From the NCBI GenBank assembly GCA_021442155.1, contig CM038215.1, positions 6,534,976-6,598,975 on the forward strand: a stretch of DNA of 64,000 bases, in the 5' to 3' direction. The stretch comes from Cymbidium sinense. Its lineage: Eukaryota > Streptophyta > Magnoliopsida > Asparagales > Orchidaceae. Positions 1-11,620 of this stretch are shown one piece after another (the first letter of the stretch is position 1; every line of letters begins with the position of its first letter). The notes beneath the pieces are model-generated. The model had not been told where the DNA came from, ran no database searches, and worked only from the letters and a program-made list of their open reading frames with translations. The position numbers were made by a program, and so were the translations under genes.

Positions 1-479
1 CATAATCCTGAGTGTACCTAGATCACAATCTTATGGGATTCATGCTTATCTAAATAATGTAACCACATATGATGAAAGGACCACCAGTACAAGACACCCT
101 TGAATGTAGTATTGTAATCCATAAATGGTTGCCTCCAATCTAACTCCTCATCCTTCTTGGCAATGCCAACCTTTCCTTTAAGAGAGTACTTTTCGATGAG
201 TTCAATATCAATAAGGGATACGACTCATTTATTTTGGACCTTTATTGATATTGTCTCATCCTCCAGACATGCCAACTCCTTGGAAAGCTTAGCTAAAGCA
301 TATTCTATAGTGTTCTCTCCTCAAGGAATCTTATAAATAGTAATCTCTGAGAGTTAGGCCAACAACTCCATGGTGTACTTATGTGAATTATGGAGCTTGG
401 GCTTTATAACCTTATAGGACCCAGCGATTTGGTTGATAACTAGCTGAGAATCCCCGAAGATGTCAATGTTCTGGATGCT

Positions 480-745
480 TAGAGTAATGGATAACTCCAG
501 GCTAGCAATCAGAGCCTCATATTCAGCCTAATTGTTGGTACAATGATTGGATAGATGATATGAAAATCTCATCACATCATGGTCCATAGTTAAGAGATCT
601 ATTCCAATAGCTGCTTTTCTTGGAATAGTAGATTTTGGTTCTTCTCCTCTTTGAGAGGAAGATGCATGATCAAAGTACATTCCCAGCAGTGAGTGCTAGT
701 ATACCCTAAGTTCATGATTTGTTCATCTAGGAGTCATCACTAAGC
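480..745 (-). pseudogene. Second, archaeal-type RNase H (aRNH), copy A
   Basis: Minus-strand translation gives MYFDHASSSQRGEEPKST, then VMRFSYHLSNHCTNN, a stop, and AEYEALIASLELS. This corresponds to the YFDGAS...CTNNEAEYEAL pattern of the additional RNase H that Tat-lineage plant retroelements carry between RNase H and integrase (family knowledge). The glycine after the first acidic residue is histidine here, and the glutamate of NNEAEYEA is a TAG stop, so the copy is dead. The same domain in copy B (24560-24810) keeps FDG and NNEA, which makes the assignment firm. Confidence 0.75.
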
Positions 746-849
746 AGAGAGTCAGCAGGAAGTGGGTGTGCTGCTAAGAAATCTGCAAGTGCTTATCCTT
801 TCATGCACGGAGGGGTATGAAGGTAATGTCAAACTGTGAAAGGGGCATG

Positions 850-1190
850 GACCATCATGCTAAATGTCTGGATAGCATTGGCCGTGTCATGATATACTGT
901 AGTGGATTGATCCTAGATATTAAGTTCACCTTATGAGGAAGCATGTATTGGTGTAGGTTTATGGATGTAAAGACTAAAGCTTGGCAATGCTTCTCAATGG
1001 ATGGATAATTAGCCATAGAGATTAGATGATGGCTGAGGTAGTATAGTGCATTTTCCTTACCTTTATCATTGACTTTGGCCAATAAAGCACCAAAGGACTC
1101 ATCTAATGCAACCATATAAAGTATGAGTGGCTTGCCCAAGATAGGGGCTGCTGGAATCGACAGCATCATCAGGTAATGCTTGATGTCTTT
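850..1190 (-). pseudogene. RNase H (RT-linked), copy A
   Basis: The classical gypsy RNase H that follows RT and degrades the RNA of the RNA-DNA hybrid. Minus-strand translation shows LDESFGALLA, then ENALYYLSHHL, NYPSIEKHCQALVF and YMLPHKVNLISRINPL, in the order seen in plant Ty3/gypsy RNase H. It lies directly downstream of the RT block of the same element and upstream of the second RNase H. The reading frame is open over about 100 codons but is not joined in frame to RT, so this is a remnant. The equivalent in copy B is at 24980-25330. Confidence 0.8.
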
Positions 1191-1394
1191 GAAGTCATGT
1201 TCAGACTTATCATTCTACTTGAACTTGACATCCATTTTGACAAGTGTTGAGAATGGCTGACATTTTTCCAATAGGTTGGATATAAAGCATATTAGATATG
1301 CCATCCACCCTTAGAATGATCTGAGTTAAGTTAAACTTTTAGGGGGTGGAATTTATAATATTGCTTTGATCTTCACTGATCTATTTTGATTCCC

Positions 1395-1800
1395 TGGTGT
1401 CAGACAACAAAGACAAGGAATTTCCTTGAAGGTACTCCAAATTCACACTTCAGGTGGTTCATTTTGAGGTTAAAGTGTCTTAACTGTTCGAAAACTACTC
1501 TCAAGTCAAGGAGATGGTCTTCCTTCTCTCTACTTTTGACCATGAGATCATCGAGGTAGCACTCGACATGATGATGAATGAGTTCATCAAAGATTCTAGT
1601 CATAGCCTAATGGTTTATAACATTGGCATTTTTAAGGCTAAAAGGAATGACCTTATAGCAATAGACTTCAATCGGTGTTCTAAAAGTAGTGTTTCTTTCA
1701 TCTTCAGGGGCCATCTTTATTTAGTTATATCTATATGAGCCATCCATGAAAGAGAAGACTGCATGAGATGGGGCAATCTCCACAATTAGCTTCGGGATTG
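1395..1800 (-). pseudogene. Reverse transcriptase core, Ty3/gypsy, copy A
   Basis: RT palm and fingers of a gypsy-type polymerase that would copy element RNA into DNA. On the minus strand a FSFMDG block is followed by IKMAPEDE, then by ECYLDDLMVKS, which contains the catalytic YLDD (YxDD) box, and by LKMNHLKCEFG. The order and spacing fit the family. It is not functional: there is an in-frame stop inside the SGYNQIK-like box and a frame change before the YLDD part. Residues around YLDD themselves look intact, which suggests moderate age. Confidence 0.85.
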
Positions 1801-1930
1801 GTAGTGAAAATTCATCTTTTGTACATGCCTTATTTAAATCACTAAAATTGACGTATATGCGCATTTGACCATTCTTATTTGGAAATTCATCTTTTGGATG
1901 CTGACTAAATCCCTAAAATTGACATTGGCT

Positions 1931-2577
1931 AAACCCTAAACCCTAAAGCATAAAACCCAAAACCCTAAACCCAAAACCCTAAACCCTAAACCCTCATCCC
2001 TAAACCCTAAAAACATAAAAACCTAAACTTAAACTAAATAAAACCTAAAAATTAAATATGAAAAAAAAACCAAACCTAAATAAAATAAAAAAATAAAATA
2101 AAAACATAAACTAAAACTTAAACCTAAACCTAAAAATAAAATAAAATAAAAAATAAAAACTAAACTAAAATAAAATAAATAAAAACCTAAACTAAACAAA
2201 TAAAATAAAATAAACCTAAATATAAAAACATAAATAAAAAAACTAAATTTAAGATAAAAATAAAATAAACCTAAAAAGAGTAAAATAAAATAAAAAAAAT
2301 AAACCCTAAACCTAAACCTAAAATAAAACTTAAAAATAAACCTAAAATAAAAACCTAAAACCTAAACTTAAAAATATAAAATAAAAACCTAAACCTAAAC
2401 CTAAAAATAAAAAATAAAACCTAAACCTAAAAGATAAAATAAAAATAAAAATAAACTAAAGATAAACATAAACCTAAACCTAAACCTAAACTTAAAAAAT
2501 AAACTATAATAAAAAACATAAACTGAAATAAATAAACTTAAAATAAACTAAATAAAAATAAAAACAAAATAAATCCC
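1931..2577 (+). repeat. Degenerate telomere-like array, CCCTAAA strand
   Basis: Starts with clean CCCTAAA heptamers (about 1934-2010), then decays into CCTAAA, CTAAAATAAA and TAAAATAAA variants with almost no G on the plus strand. It joins the Tat fragment on the left and a GRP fragment on the right. The repeat order resembles the AT-rich part of the longer units further right. Confidence 0.9.
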
Positions 2578-2684
2578 GCACCACCACTGTGATAACTTCT
2601 ACCTCCACCTTCGCCTCCACCGCTAGATGTAGATTGAGCTTAATTGATGGTGATGTTCCTTACATCAAGGTTCTACACATTCTT
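2578..2684 (-). pseudogene. GRP fragment A (5' part only)
   Basis: Minus strand reads AAGAATG... and translates to NLDVRNITIN, stop, AQS, then a glycine-rich start with GGGEGGG. This matches the end of the RRM and start of the glycine tail of plant glycine-rich RNA-binding proteins (GRP7/8-like; the family normally reads NITVNEAQSR here). Only about 107 bp remain. It differs at four positions from 2855-2961 in fragment B, and the flanking telomere-like bases also match, so A and B are a young tandem duplication with a 277-bp offset. The array polarity flips at its left edge. Confidence 0.8.
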
Positions 2685-2740
2685 AGGGTTTAGGTTTAGG
2701 TTTAGGTTTATTAGGTTCTACAATTTAGGTTCTCATGTTG
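2685..2740 (-). repeat. Short TTTAGGG/TTTAGG spacer between GRP fragments A and B
   Basis: The plus strand carries AGGGTTTAGGTTTAGG and ends in a degenerate stretch. Its first about 36 bases are the same as those to the right of fragment B (from 2962), which supports the tandem duplication of the A/B segment. Confidence 0.75.
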
Positions 2741-2961
2741 TGGCATCCACCATCATATCCTCGATCTCTCCCTCTACCACCACCATGACTGTAACCTCCA
2801 TAACCACCACTGCTCCAACAACCTCCTCTATATCCACTAGCTCATCCAAATAGCGCACCACCACTGTGATAACTTCTACCTCCACCTTTGCCTCCACCGC
2901 CAGATCTAGATTGAGCTTAATTGATGGTGATGTTCCTTACGTCAAGGTTCTACACATTCTT
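2741..2961 (-). pseudogene. GRP fragment B
   Basis: Minus-strand remnant of a glycine-rich RNA-binding protein gene. It runs from AAGAATG (2961) through the NITIN/AQSRS part of the RRM end and the glycine-rich tail to GGATATGATGGTGGATGCC near 2741, where the C-terminal SRYSRG part and the 3'UTR are missing. In other copies this point continues as YDGGSRYSRG. Its 5' half is duplicated as fragment A. It is not a gene: there are stops in the RRM end and the tail is truncated. Confidence 0.8.
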
Positions 2962-3780
2962 AGGGTTTAGGTTTAGGTTTAGGTTTATTAGGTTCTAGAG
3001 TTAGGTTTTTTTATTAAATTTTATTAGTTACTAAGGTTTAGGTTTAGGGTTTGGAGTTTAGGGTTTTAGGGTTTAGGGTTTAGTGTTTAGGGTTTAGGAT
3101 TTAAGGTTTAGAGTTTATGCTTTAGTGTTTTAGGGTTTATAATTTTAAGGTTTAGGATTAGGCATATTAATAGAGTGTGTTTTTTTAGGGTTTAGTATTT
3201 TTTAGGTTAGGGTTATTTTAATTTTTTTAAATTTCTTTAATTTTTAATTTTTTTAGAATTAAGTAAAATTATAGGTTTAGGTTTATTTGGTTTATTTCTT
3301 ATTTTTATTTAGGTTTATTTTATTTTTATTTAGTTTATTTATTTAATTTATTATTTTAGTTTATTTTTTTAGGTTTAGTTATGTTTAGTTTAGTTTTATT
3401 TTATTTATTTTAGGTTTACATTTGGTTTATTTATTTTGTTTAGGTTAGGTTTTATCTTCTTTTTAAGTTTGAGGTTTTAATTTTGGATTTTTAGGTTTTT
3501 AGTTTAGGTTTAGGTTTGGGTTTATGTTTATGTTTTAAGGTTTTATTTTATTTTATTTTTTTATTTTACTTAGTTTAGGTTTAGGTTTTACATTTTTAGA
3601 GTTTAAGGATTAGGGTTTAGAGTTTAGGGTTTGGGTTTTAAGATTATAGGTTTTAGGATTTAAGGGTTTGGGGTTTAGGGTTAGGGATTTTTTTATTTTT
3701 TTATTTTTAGGGTTTAGGGTTTAAGGTTTAGGTTTTAGGTTTAGGTTTAGGTTTTAATTTAAAGTTTATGATTTTTAGTT
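2962..3780 (-). repeat. Degenerate telomere-like array, TTTAGGG strand
   Basis: Plus strand is TTTAGGG, TTTAGG and TTTATTTTA variants, the reverse of the array at 1931-2577. A minus-strand form of the array mark (ATAATTTTACTTAATTC) lies at about 3241-3275. Clean heptamers occur at 3035-3150 and 3595-3740. Confidence 0.9.
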
Positions 3781-4223
3781 TTTTTAATAGAGAATAAATT
3801 CAGATTTAACATTTCTTCTTTTCGATTTCATCAACCAAGTATCACACCAAGTTTTTTAAGACACAAGTAATGACAGATAAAAAATGAGCACGCATAGAGA
3901 AAATCAAAAATCCTAGATAATTATAACCATCTCTAGTGTAAAGACACAATTCCATATGCAGTAGATCTAATCGGTCATTCTTTAGTTTCTCCATTTCCCA
4001 TCGAAACTACCGTGGCCTCTCGAGTAGCGGGATCCACCATTATATCCCTGATCTCACCCTCCGTCACCACCACGGATGTACCCTCCATCGTGCCTCCCGC
4101 ATCCATAACCACCGGCTCACCACTCACACATCCCCACCACCAGTGATAACCACCACCACCACCTTCGCTCCACCGCTAGATCTAGTCAGGTCGACTGATA
4201 TGTTTGATGTCTTGCCCATTCTT
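3781..4223 (-). pseudogene. GRP fragment C with 3'UTR
   Basis: Nearly full-length fragment on the minus strand. It starts at AAGAATGGGC (4223), passes a damaged RRM end and a glycine-rich tail, and reaches GYNGGSRYSRGHGSFDGKWRN followed by a stop near 3998. The C-terminal SRYSRG and WRN plus stop are typical of plant GRP tails. After the stop comes the shared 3'UTR: CTCTATGCGTGCTCATTTTT, GACACAAG on the other strand, then AAGAAGAAATGTTAAATC and a short A-run. Telomere-like repeats resume directly after the A-run. Confidence 0.85.
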
Positions 4224-5861
4224 AGGGTATAGGTTTAGGTTTATTAAGTTTTAGGGTTTTGGTTTTTTTAATTTATTTAGTTAATTTAGGTTTAGGATTA
4301 GGGTTTTGGGTTTAGGATTTAAGGTTTAGGGTTTAGGTTTAGGGTGAGTTTTAGGGTTTATACATTTAGGGTTTACATTTAGGGTTTAGCATTCAAGGTT
4401 TAAGGTTTTATAGGGGAAGGGTTGTGGTATGATTTAGTTTTATGGTTTAGGTTAGTTGGGTTTAGGTATAGGGTTTTTTTTCAATTTTTTTGAATTATGT
4501 AAACTTATAAGTTTAGGTTTATATTTTTTTTATTTATATTCATTTTTTTAATTTTATTTGGTTTATTTTATTTTTATTTAGTTTAGTTTATTTATTTTAG
4601 GTTTATTTACTTTAGTTTAGATTTTTATTTTAGTTTATTTTTAGGATTAGATTTAGCTTTAGGTTTACTTTAGTTTAGTTTTTTTTATTTTTTTATTTTT
4701 TAGGTTTAGGCTTTATTTTTTATTTTTAGGTTTAGGTTTAGGTTTTTATTTTATGTTTTTATGTTTAAGTTTTTGGTTTTTATTTTAGGTTTATTTTTAG
4801 GTTTAGGTTTATTTTTAGTTTATTTTATTTATTTAGTTTATGTTTAAGTTTAGGCTTAGTTTATTTTAGGTTTAGGTTTAGGTTTTATTTATTTTAGTTT
4901 AGTTAATTTTAGTTTTGATTTAGGTTTAAGTTTTCTTTGTTTAGGGTTTCATTATTTTAAGTTTTATTTTGGTTTAATTTTAGGTTTAGTTTTATTTAGT
5001 TTTAATTTTATTTTATTTTAGGTTTATTTTATTTTATTTTAGGTTTAGTTTATATTTTTTAGGTTTTTTTATTTTTTAGTTTAGTTTAGGTAATTTAATT
5101 CATTTTAGTTTAGTTTTATGTTTATTTTATTTCTTTTTGGTTTAGGTTTAAGTTTACATTTAGGTATAGGTTTTAGTTTATGTTTTTATTTTATTTTATT
5201 TTTTTTATTTTATTTTGGTTTAAGTTTTTTTTACTTGTTTTATTTTTAGGTTATATTTAGTTTAGGTTTAGGTTTTTAAGTTTTTGGTTTATGATTTATG
5301 GTAAGGTACAGGGTGGTAGGTTCAGGGTTCTGATTTCTTGGGTTTTGTTTGGGTTTTGGGTTTTGGGTTTAGGGTTTAGTCAAGCTTTGGGTTTAGGATT
5401 TAGGATATAGGGTTGTAGGTTTAGGGTTATAAATGGTTTAGAGATTTTATTTAATTTTTACTTTTTTAATTTTTTTATTTTTTAATTAAAACTAGTAGGT
5501 TTAGGTTTATTTTATTTATTTCCAGATTATAATTTATTTTATTTATTATTATTTTGGTTTTTTTTTATTTTATTATGTTTTTATATATTTTATTTTATTA
5601 TATTTTAGGTTCATTTTATTTTTATTTTAGGTTTAATTTTATTTTATTTTGGTTTTAATTTTTAGTTTAGTTTAGTTTATTTATTTTATTTTGTTTAGTT
5701 ATTATTTTATATTTTATTTTTATTTTAGGTTTAGGTTTAGATTTAGGTTTAGGTTTTAGTTTATGTTTTTATTTTATTTTATTTTTAGGTTTTGTTTAGT
5801 TTAGGTCTACGTTTTTAGCTTTTTAGGGTTTATGGTTTAGGGTTAGTTTAGGGTTTTTTTT
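4224..5861 (-). repeat. Degenerate telomere-like array, TTTAGGG strand
   Basis: Clean TTTAGGG blocks at about 4224-4420 and 5290-5450 alternate with AT-rich TTTAGG/TTTATTTTA parts. Minus-strand copies of the array mark lie at about 4471-4515 (AAGTTTACATAATTC) and 5461-5500 (CTAGTTTTAATT). This is the same unit structure as in the plus-oriented arrays, but inverted. Confidence 0.9.
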
Positions 5862-5976
5862 AGGAAAATTAGGTAATTTTTTATTGTCACAAGGAAAAAG
5901 TACAAAGTCCTTAGAGGGGGTAAATCTCTAAGATAATGCTCAAAGTGCTACAATAAATCCTGAAGAGATAAACCCC
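5862..5976. other. Unassigned 115-bp segment beside an RTE fragment
   Basis: Non-telomeric sequence (AAGGAAAAAGTACAAAGTCC, then GAGGGGGTAAATCTC) that I could not match to anything else in the window. It sits where the array changes from TTTAGGG to CCCTAAA polarity. It could be unrelated filler captured at a repair junction or a decayed part of the adjoining RTE element. Confidence 0.4.
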
Positions 5977-6112
5977 CTATGCTCTATTACTCTCTCCCGT
6001 AATTTTAATGTATGACACTTTAACTTAATTCTTCTATAATTTGCACACTCTTGTGCATCACCGTTATTCTTAAATATAGGAACCAAACACTTTCTCCACT
6101 CATCTGGCATCC
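5977..6112 (-). mobile_element. RTE-type non-LTR retrotransposon fragment
   Basis: Minus strand encodes the RT N-terminal motif MPDEWRK...KNNGDAQECANY and a decayed GIKL...KLW part. It matches 14800-14940 of the larger RTE copy, for example TTTGCACACTCTTGTGCATC. Only about 136 bp is present and both ends abut other repeats, so it is a scrap rather than an insertion with its own 3' tail. Confidence 0.8.
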
Positions 6113-9100
6113 TAAACTGAAATAAATAAACCTAAAATGAATAAACTAAACTAAATAAAAATAAAAAAAATAAATCAAAATAAAAATAAAATAAACTAAA
6201 ATAAATAAAAAATAAACAAAATAAACCTAAACCTCCACTTGACTTAATTTAAAAAAATTAAAAAAAAATAAATATAATAAAAAATGCTAAACCCTAAACC
6301 CTAAACCATAAACCCTAAACCCTAAAACCTACAACCCCAAACCTTAAACCCTAAACCCCAAAACCTAAACCTTAAACCCTAAACCCTAAAAACTTAAAAA
6401 CCTAAACCTAAATTAAGTAAAACTTCAAAATAAAATAAATAAAAAAACCTAAACCTAAATAAAATTATATAAAATAAAAACCAGAACTAAAACCTAAACC
6501 TAACCTAAAACCTAAACCTAAAACTAAAACTAAAATAAAATTAAAAAATGAAAAAATAAACAAAAATAAAATAAATAAAAACCTAAACTAAACTAAAAAA
6601 TAAAATAAACAAAAAAAAACTTAAATAAAACCAAAACTAAACGAAAAATAATAAAAAAATAAACCTAAAAAAATAAAACAAAAACTAAATAAAAACCTAA
6701 AACTAAAATATAAACTTAAAATAAATAAAAAATAAATCCAAAACCTTAAAAATAAAAAAGAAACACCTAAATTTAAAATAAATAAAATTAAAAAAACCTA
6801 AACCTAAAATAAAATAAATAAAATCTAAACCTAAAACTAAACTAAACTAAACTAAAACCCTAAAATAAACAAACAAAATAAACTAAAAAAACCTAAACAT
6901 AAACTAAAAAATAAAACTAAAATAAAATCCTAAAACCAAAACCTAAAAAATAAAACCTAAACCTAAAAAATAAAATAAAAACAGAACGAAACTAAAAAAT
7001 AAACACAATCCTAAACTTAAACCTAAAAAAATAAACTAAAATAAAAAAGCCTAAACTAAAATAAACAAACCTGAAATAAACTAAATAAAAAAACCTAAAT
7101 AAAATAATAAGATAAACTAAAATAAATAAAATAAATTAAATAAACAAAAAACCTAACCTGCTATAATTAAAATAAAAACCTAAACCTTAAACCCTAAACT
7201 AAACCTAAATACTAAACCTAAACCAGATACTTAAACCCTAAATGTAAACTAGAACTAAACTAAATCCTAAACCATAAACCATAAATAACCTAAATCCTAA
7301 ACAAATGCTAAACCTAAACCCTAAACCTAAACCTAAACCACCCTAACCTAACTAAGCTCTAAACTTAAACCTAAACTCAAACCCTAAACTACTAAACCTA
7401 AACTATAAACTAAACCCTAAACCCTAACCCTAAACACTAAACCATAAAACCCTAACCCCTAAACTAACCCTAAACCCTAAGCTAAAGCTAAACCCTAAAC
7501 CCTAATTCCAAAACACTAAACCATAAACTTTAAACCCTAAACCCTAACCCTAAACACTAAACCATAAAACCCTAAACCCTAAAACCCTAAACCCTAAACC
7601 CTAAACCCCAAACCCTAAAAACCTAAAAACCAAAACCTAAAGTAAATAAAACCTAAAAATAAAATAAATAAAAAACCCAAACTAAATAAAATAGAAAAAT
7701 AAAATAAAAACCTAAACTTTAAAAAAAACTAAAATAAAATAAATAAAAACCTAAACTAAACTAAAAAAATAAAATAAACATAAGATTAAAAAACAAAAAT
7801 AAAATAAAAACTAATTGTAAAATGAAAAATAAAATAAACCCAAAATAAAATAAAATAAAAATTAAATCAAAAATAAAACCTCAAAAATAAACCTAAAAAT
7901 AAATTGAAATTAAAACCCAAACTCTAAACTAAAATGAAAAACTAAACTAAAATTAAAAATAAAATAAACCTAACCCTAAACTAAAATAAATAAAACCTAA
8001 ATCTAAACCTAAAATAAACTAAACCTAAACCCTAAACTAAATAAAATAAAATATACTAAAAATAAACCTAAACCTAAACTAAAAAATAAAATCTAAAAAT
8101 AAACCTAAAACCTAAACCCTAAGCCCTAAACCATAAACGCTAAAATGCTAAAAACCTAAACCTAAACTAAATACAACCTAAAAATAAAATAAATAAATAA
8201 AACTGAACAAAAAAAGAAAACTAAATGATGAATAAAAATAAAGTAAACATAAAATAAAATAAAATAAAATCTAAATAAAAACCATAACCTAAAATGTAAA
8301 TCTAAACATAAAACTTAAAAATAAATAAAAAATAAAGCCTAAACCTTAAACTAGAAAAAAAACCTAAACCTAAAATAAGCAAAATAAATTAATCCTAAAC
8401 CTAAACTAAAATAAATAAAACCTAAACCTAAAATAAACCAAAAATAATCCTAAGCCTAAACTAAAAAATAAAACCTAAAATAAAAACCTAAAGCTAAAAA
8501 AATTAATTAAAAACCTCAACCTGAACCTAAAATAAAAAATAAAACCTAAACCCAAAAAATAAAATAAAAATAAAACTAAACTAAAAAATAAACATAAACC
8601 TAAACTTAAAAAATAAACTAAAATAAAATACCTAATCTAAAATAAATAATCATAAAATAAAAAATAAACTTAAATAAAAAATAAACTAAAATAAAAAAAA
8701 AAAAAAAAAATCTAAACATATCAGTTTACCTTATTTAAAAAAAAACTTTAAAACTAAGCATAAACCCTAAACCAAAAATAACCTAATAAACCCTAACCTA
8801 AACTAAATACCCTAAACTTAAACCTAAGAAACCATAAACTATAAACCCTAAACCCTAATCCATAAACCTAAAACCTAAATAAAATCCTAACAACTATAAA
8901 CCTAAATAAACCTAACTAAACCTAAACCTAAAACTAAACCTAACCTAAAACCCTAAACTAAGCCCTAAACTCAAACCCTAAACACTAAATAAACCTAAAC
9001 CCTAAACTAAACTAAACCAACCTAAACCCTAATAAACCTAAACCTAAACCCAAAACCTAAAACCTAAAACCTAAACCTAAATTAAAACACTAAACTCTAA

Positions 9101-11620
9101 ACCATAAACCTAAACCCTAACCTACACTAAATAAAACCCTAAAACCTTAACCTTAATCCCTAAACACTAAACCCTAAACTCTAAAAACCAAAAAACCTAA
9201 ACCCAAAAGTAAATAAAACCTAAACATAAATAAATAAAAAAACCTAAACTTAAACAAATTAAAAAAAAATAAATAAAATAAAATCCTAAACTAAAACTTA
9301 AACATAAACTTAAAATAAAATAAAATAAAAAATAAAAATAAAGTAATAAAATAAATAAAAACCTAAACTAAACTAAAAAATAAAATAATCTGAAGAATAG
9401 AAAACCTAAATAAAATAAAAACTAAACATAAAATAAAAATAAAATAAACCTAAAATAAAATAAAATATAAACTAAATAAAAACCTGAACCTAAAAAATAA
9501 ACTTAAAAATAAAACCATAAAATAAATAAAAAATAAAACCCAAACCCTAAATGAAAAAGAAACTAAACATAAAATAAAAATAAAATAAACAAAATAAAAT
9601 AAACTTAAACTTAAACTAAATTAAACTAAACTAGAATAAATAAAACTTAAACCTAAACCTAAAATAAACTAAACTTAAACCTAAAATAAACTAAACCTAA
9701 ACCCTAAACTAAATAAAATAAAATAAACTAACGATAAACCTAAACCTAAACTAAAAAATAAAACTTAAGAATAAACCTAAAATGAAATATTAAAACCTAA
9801 ACCCTAAAAAGCTAAAAACCTTAACCTAAACTAAAAAAACCTAAACATAAAATAAATAAAAAAATATAAACAAAAATAAATTGAAAGATAAATAAAAAAA
9901 TAAAACTAAAATAAAATAAAATAAAAACTAAATAAAACCTAAACTTAAAATATAATCCTAAAATAATACATAAAAAAATAAATAAAAAAATAAAACTTAA
10001 ACATTAAACTAAAATAACCAAAACTTAAATAAACAAAATAAAATAAACCTAAACCTAAACTAAAATAAATAAAACCTAAACCTGCAATAAACTATACCTA
10101 AACCCGAAACTAAATAAAATCAAATAAACTAAAAATAAACTTAAACATAAACTAAAAAATAAAACCTTAAAATAAACCTAAAATAATAACTTAAAACCTA
10201 AACCTAAAACAATAAAATGAAAACCTAAACCTAAACCTAAAAATAAAAAATAAAACTTAAACCTAAAAAATCAAATAAAACTTAAACTAAACTGAAAAAT
10301 AAGCCTAAACTTAAACCTAAACATAATAAATAAATAAAAATAAAAATCCTAAACAAAAATTAATAAACCAAAAATAAACAGAATAAAAATAAAAAATAAA
10401 CCTAAATAAAAATGAAATAAATAAAATAAACTAAAATAAATAAAAATAAACTAAATAAATTAGAGAAAGACCTAAACCTGTTGGTTTACCTAATTTTAAA
10501 AAAAAACCATAAACCTTAAACCCTAAACCCTAAACCCTAAATCCTAAACCCTAAACCCTAAAACTAAGCCTAAACATTAAACCGTAAACTAACAACCCTA
10601 AACCATAAACCCTAAATAATAATAAATCCATAACCTTAAACCCTAAACCCTAAATTAACCCTAAACCCTAAACCTTAAACCTTAAACCCTAAATCCTAAA
10701 CCATAAATCCTAACCCCAACTAAACCCTAAACCCTAAACCCTAAACCCTAAACCATAACCCTAAACCATAAACCCTAAACCCTAAACTAACCCTAAACCC
10801 TAATAACCCTAAATAAAGCCTAAACCTAAACTAATCCTAAACCTAAACCCTAAACCTAAACCATAAGAAACCATAAAATCATAACCAAAACTAAACATTA
10901 AAGCCTAAACACTAACCCTAAACCCTAAACCCTAAACCCTATCCCTAAACACTAAACCATAAAACCTTCTAAAACTCTAAAACCCTAAACCTTGAACCCT
11001 AAACCTTAAACCCCAAACCCTAAACAACCTAAAAACCTAAATCAAAAGTAAATAAAACTTAAAAATAAAATAAAGAAAAAACTTAAACTAACTAAAATAA
11101 AAAATAAAATAAAATAAAAACCTACACTATAACCTAAACCTAAAAATAAATAGATTAAAAAAATAAAATTAAACATAAATAAAATAAATAAAAACCTAAA
11201 CTATACTAAAAATAAAATAAACCTAATAATAAAAAACCTAAATAAAATAAACACTAAACATAAAATAAAATTAATATAAACATAAAATAAACCTAAAATA
11301 ATAACTAAATAAAAACCTAAACCTAAAAAAAAATAAAAAATAAAACTCAAACCCTAAACTAAAAAGAAAAACTAAACCTAAAATAAAAATAAAATAAATA
11401 GAATAAAATAAACATAAACCTAAATTAAAAGAAACTACTAAAATAAATAAAAACCTAAACCTAAACCTAAAATAAACTAAACCTAAATGCTAAAGTAAAC
11501 AAAATAAAATAAACTAAAAATAAACCTAAGCCTAAACTAAAAAATAAAACCTAAAAATAAACTAAATAAAAAAAAACTAAATAAAAATAAAATGATAACT
11601 AAATGAAAAAAAATAAAGTT
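6113..11620 (+). repeat. Telomere-derived satellite array, CCCTAAA strand
   Basis: 5.5 kb nearly free of G on the plus strand. CCCTAAA-rich blocks (about 6287-6395, 7180-7625, 8750-9195, 10505-11045) alternate with longer AT-rich blocks built from CCTAAA, CTAAAATAAA and AATAAA words. Three AT-rich blocks end in the array mark: 7152-7175 (weak), 8717-8745 and 10478-10508, each followed by an A-run and fresh CCCTAAA. The words within AT-rich blocks recur in the same order: CCTAAATAAAATAAAAAC-like phrases at about 9408 and 11228 are followed by the same neighbours. This supports amplified units of about 1.5-1.8 kb rather than simple decay. There is no GRP piece in this section. Confidence 0.9.

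Larger units (their letters stand above)
1..1930 (-). mobile_element. Tat-like Ty3/gypsy pol fragment (copy A)
   Basis: Decayed internal part of an LTR retrotransposon read on the minus strand. In element order it holds RT (about 1800-1395), RNase H (about 1190-850), a second archaeal-type RNase H (about 745-480) and the start of the integrase side (below about 110). It matches 24060-25920 almost throughout in the same orientation, for example the shared AATGTAACCACATATGAT near 57 and 24116, so both are copies of one family. The second RNase H is the mark of the Tat lineage (family knowledge). Stops and frameshifts are frequent. The right edge at about 1930 is cut by telomere-like repeats, just after a short partial duplication (1878-1930 resembles 1808-1860). 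The left part lies outside the window. Confidence 0.85.
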
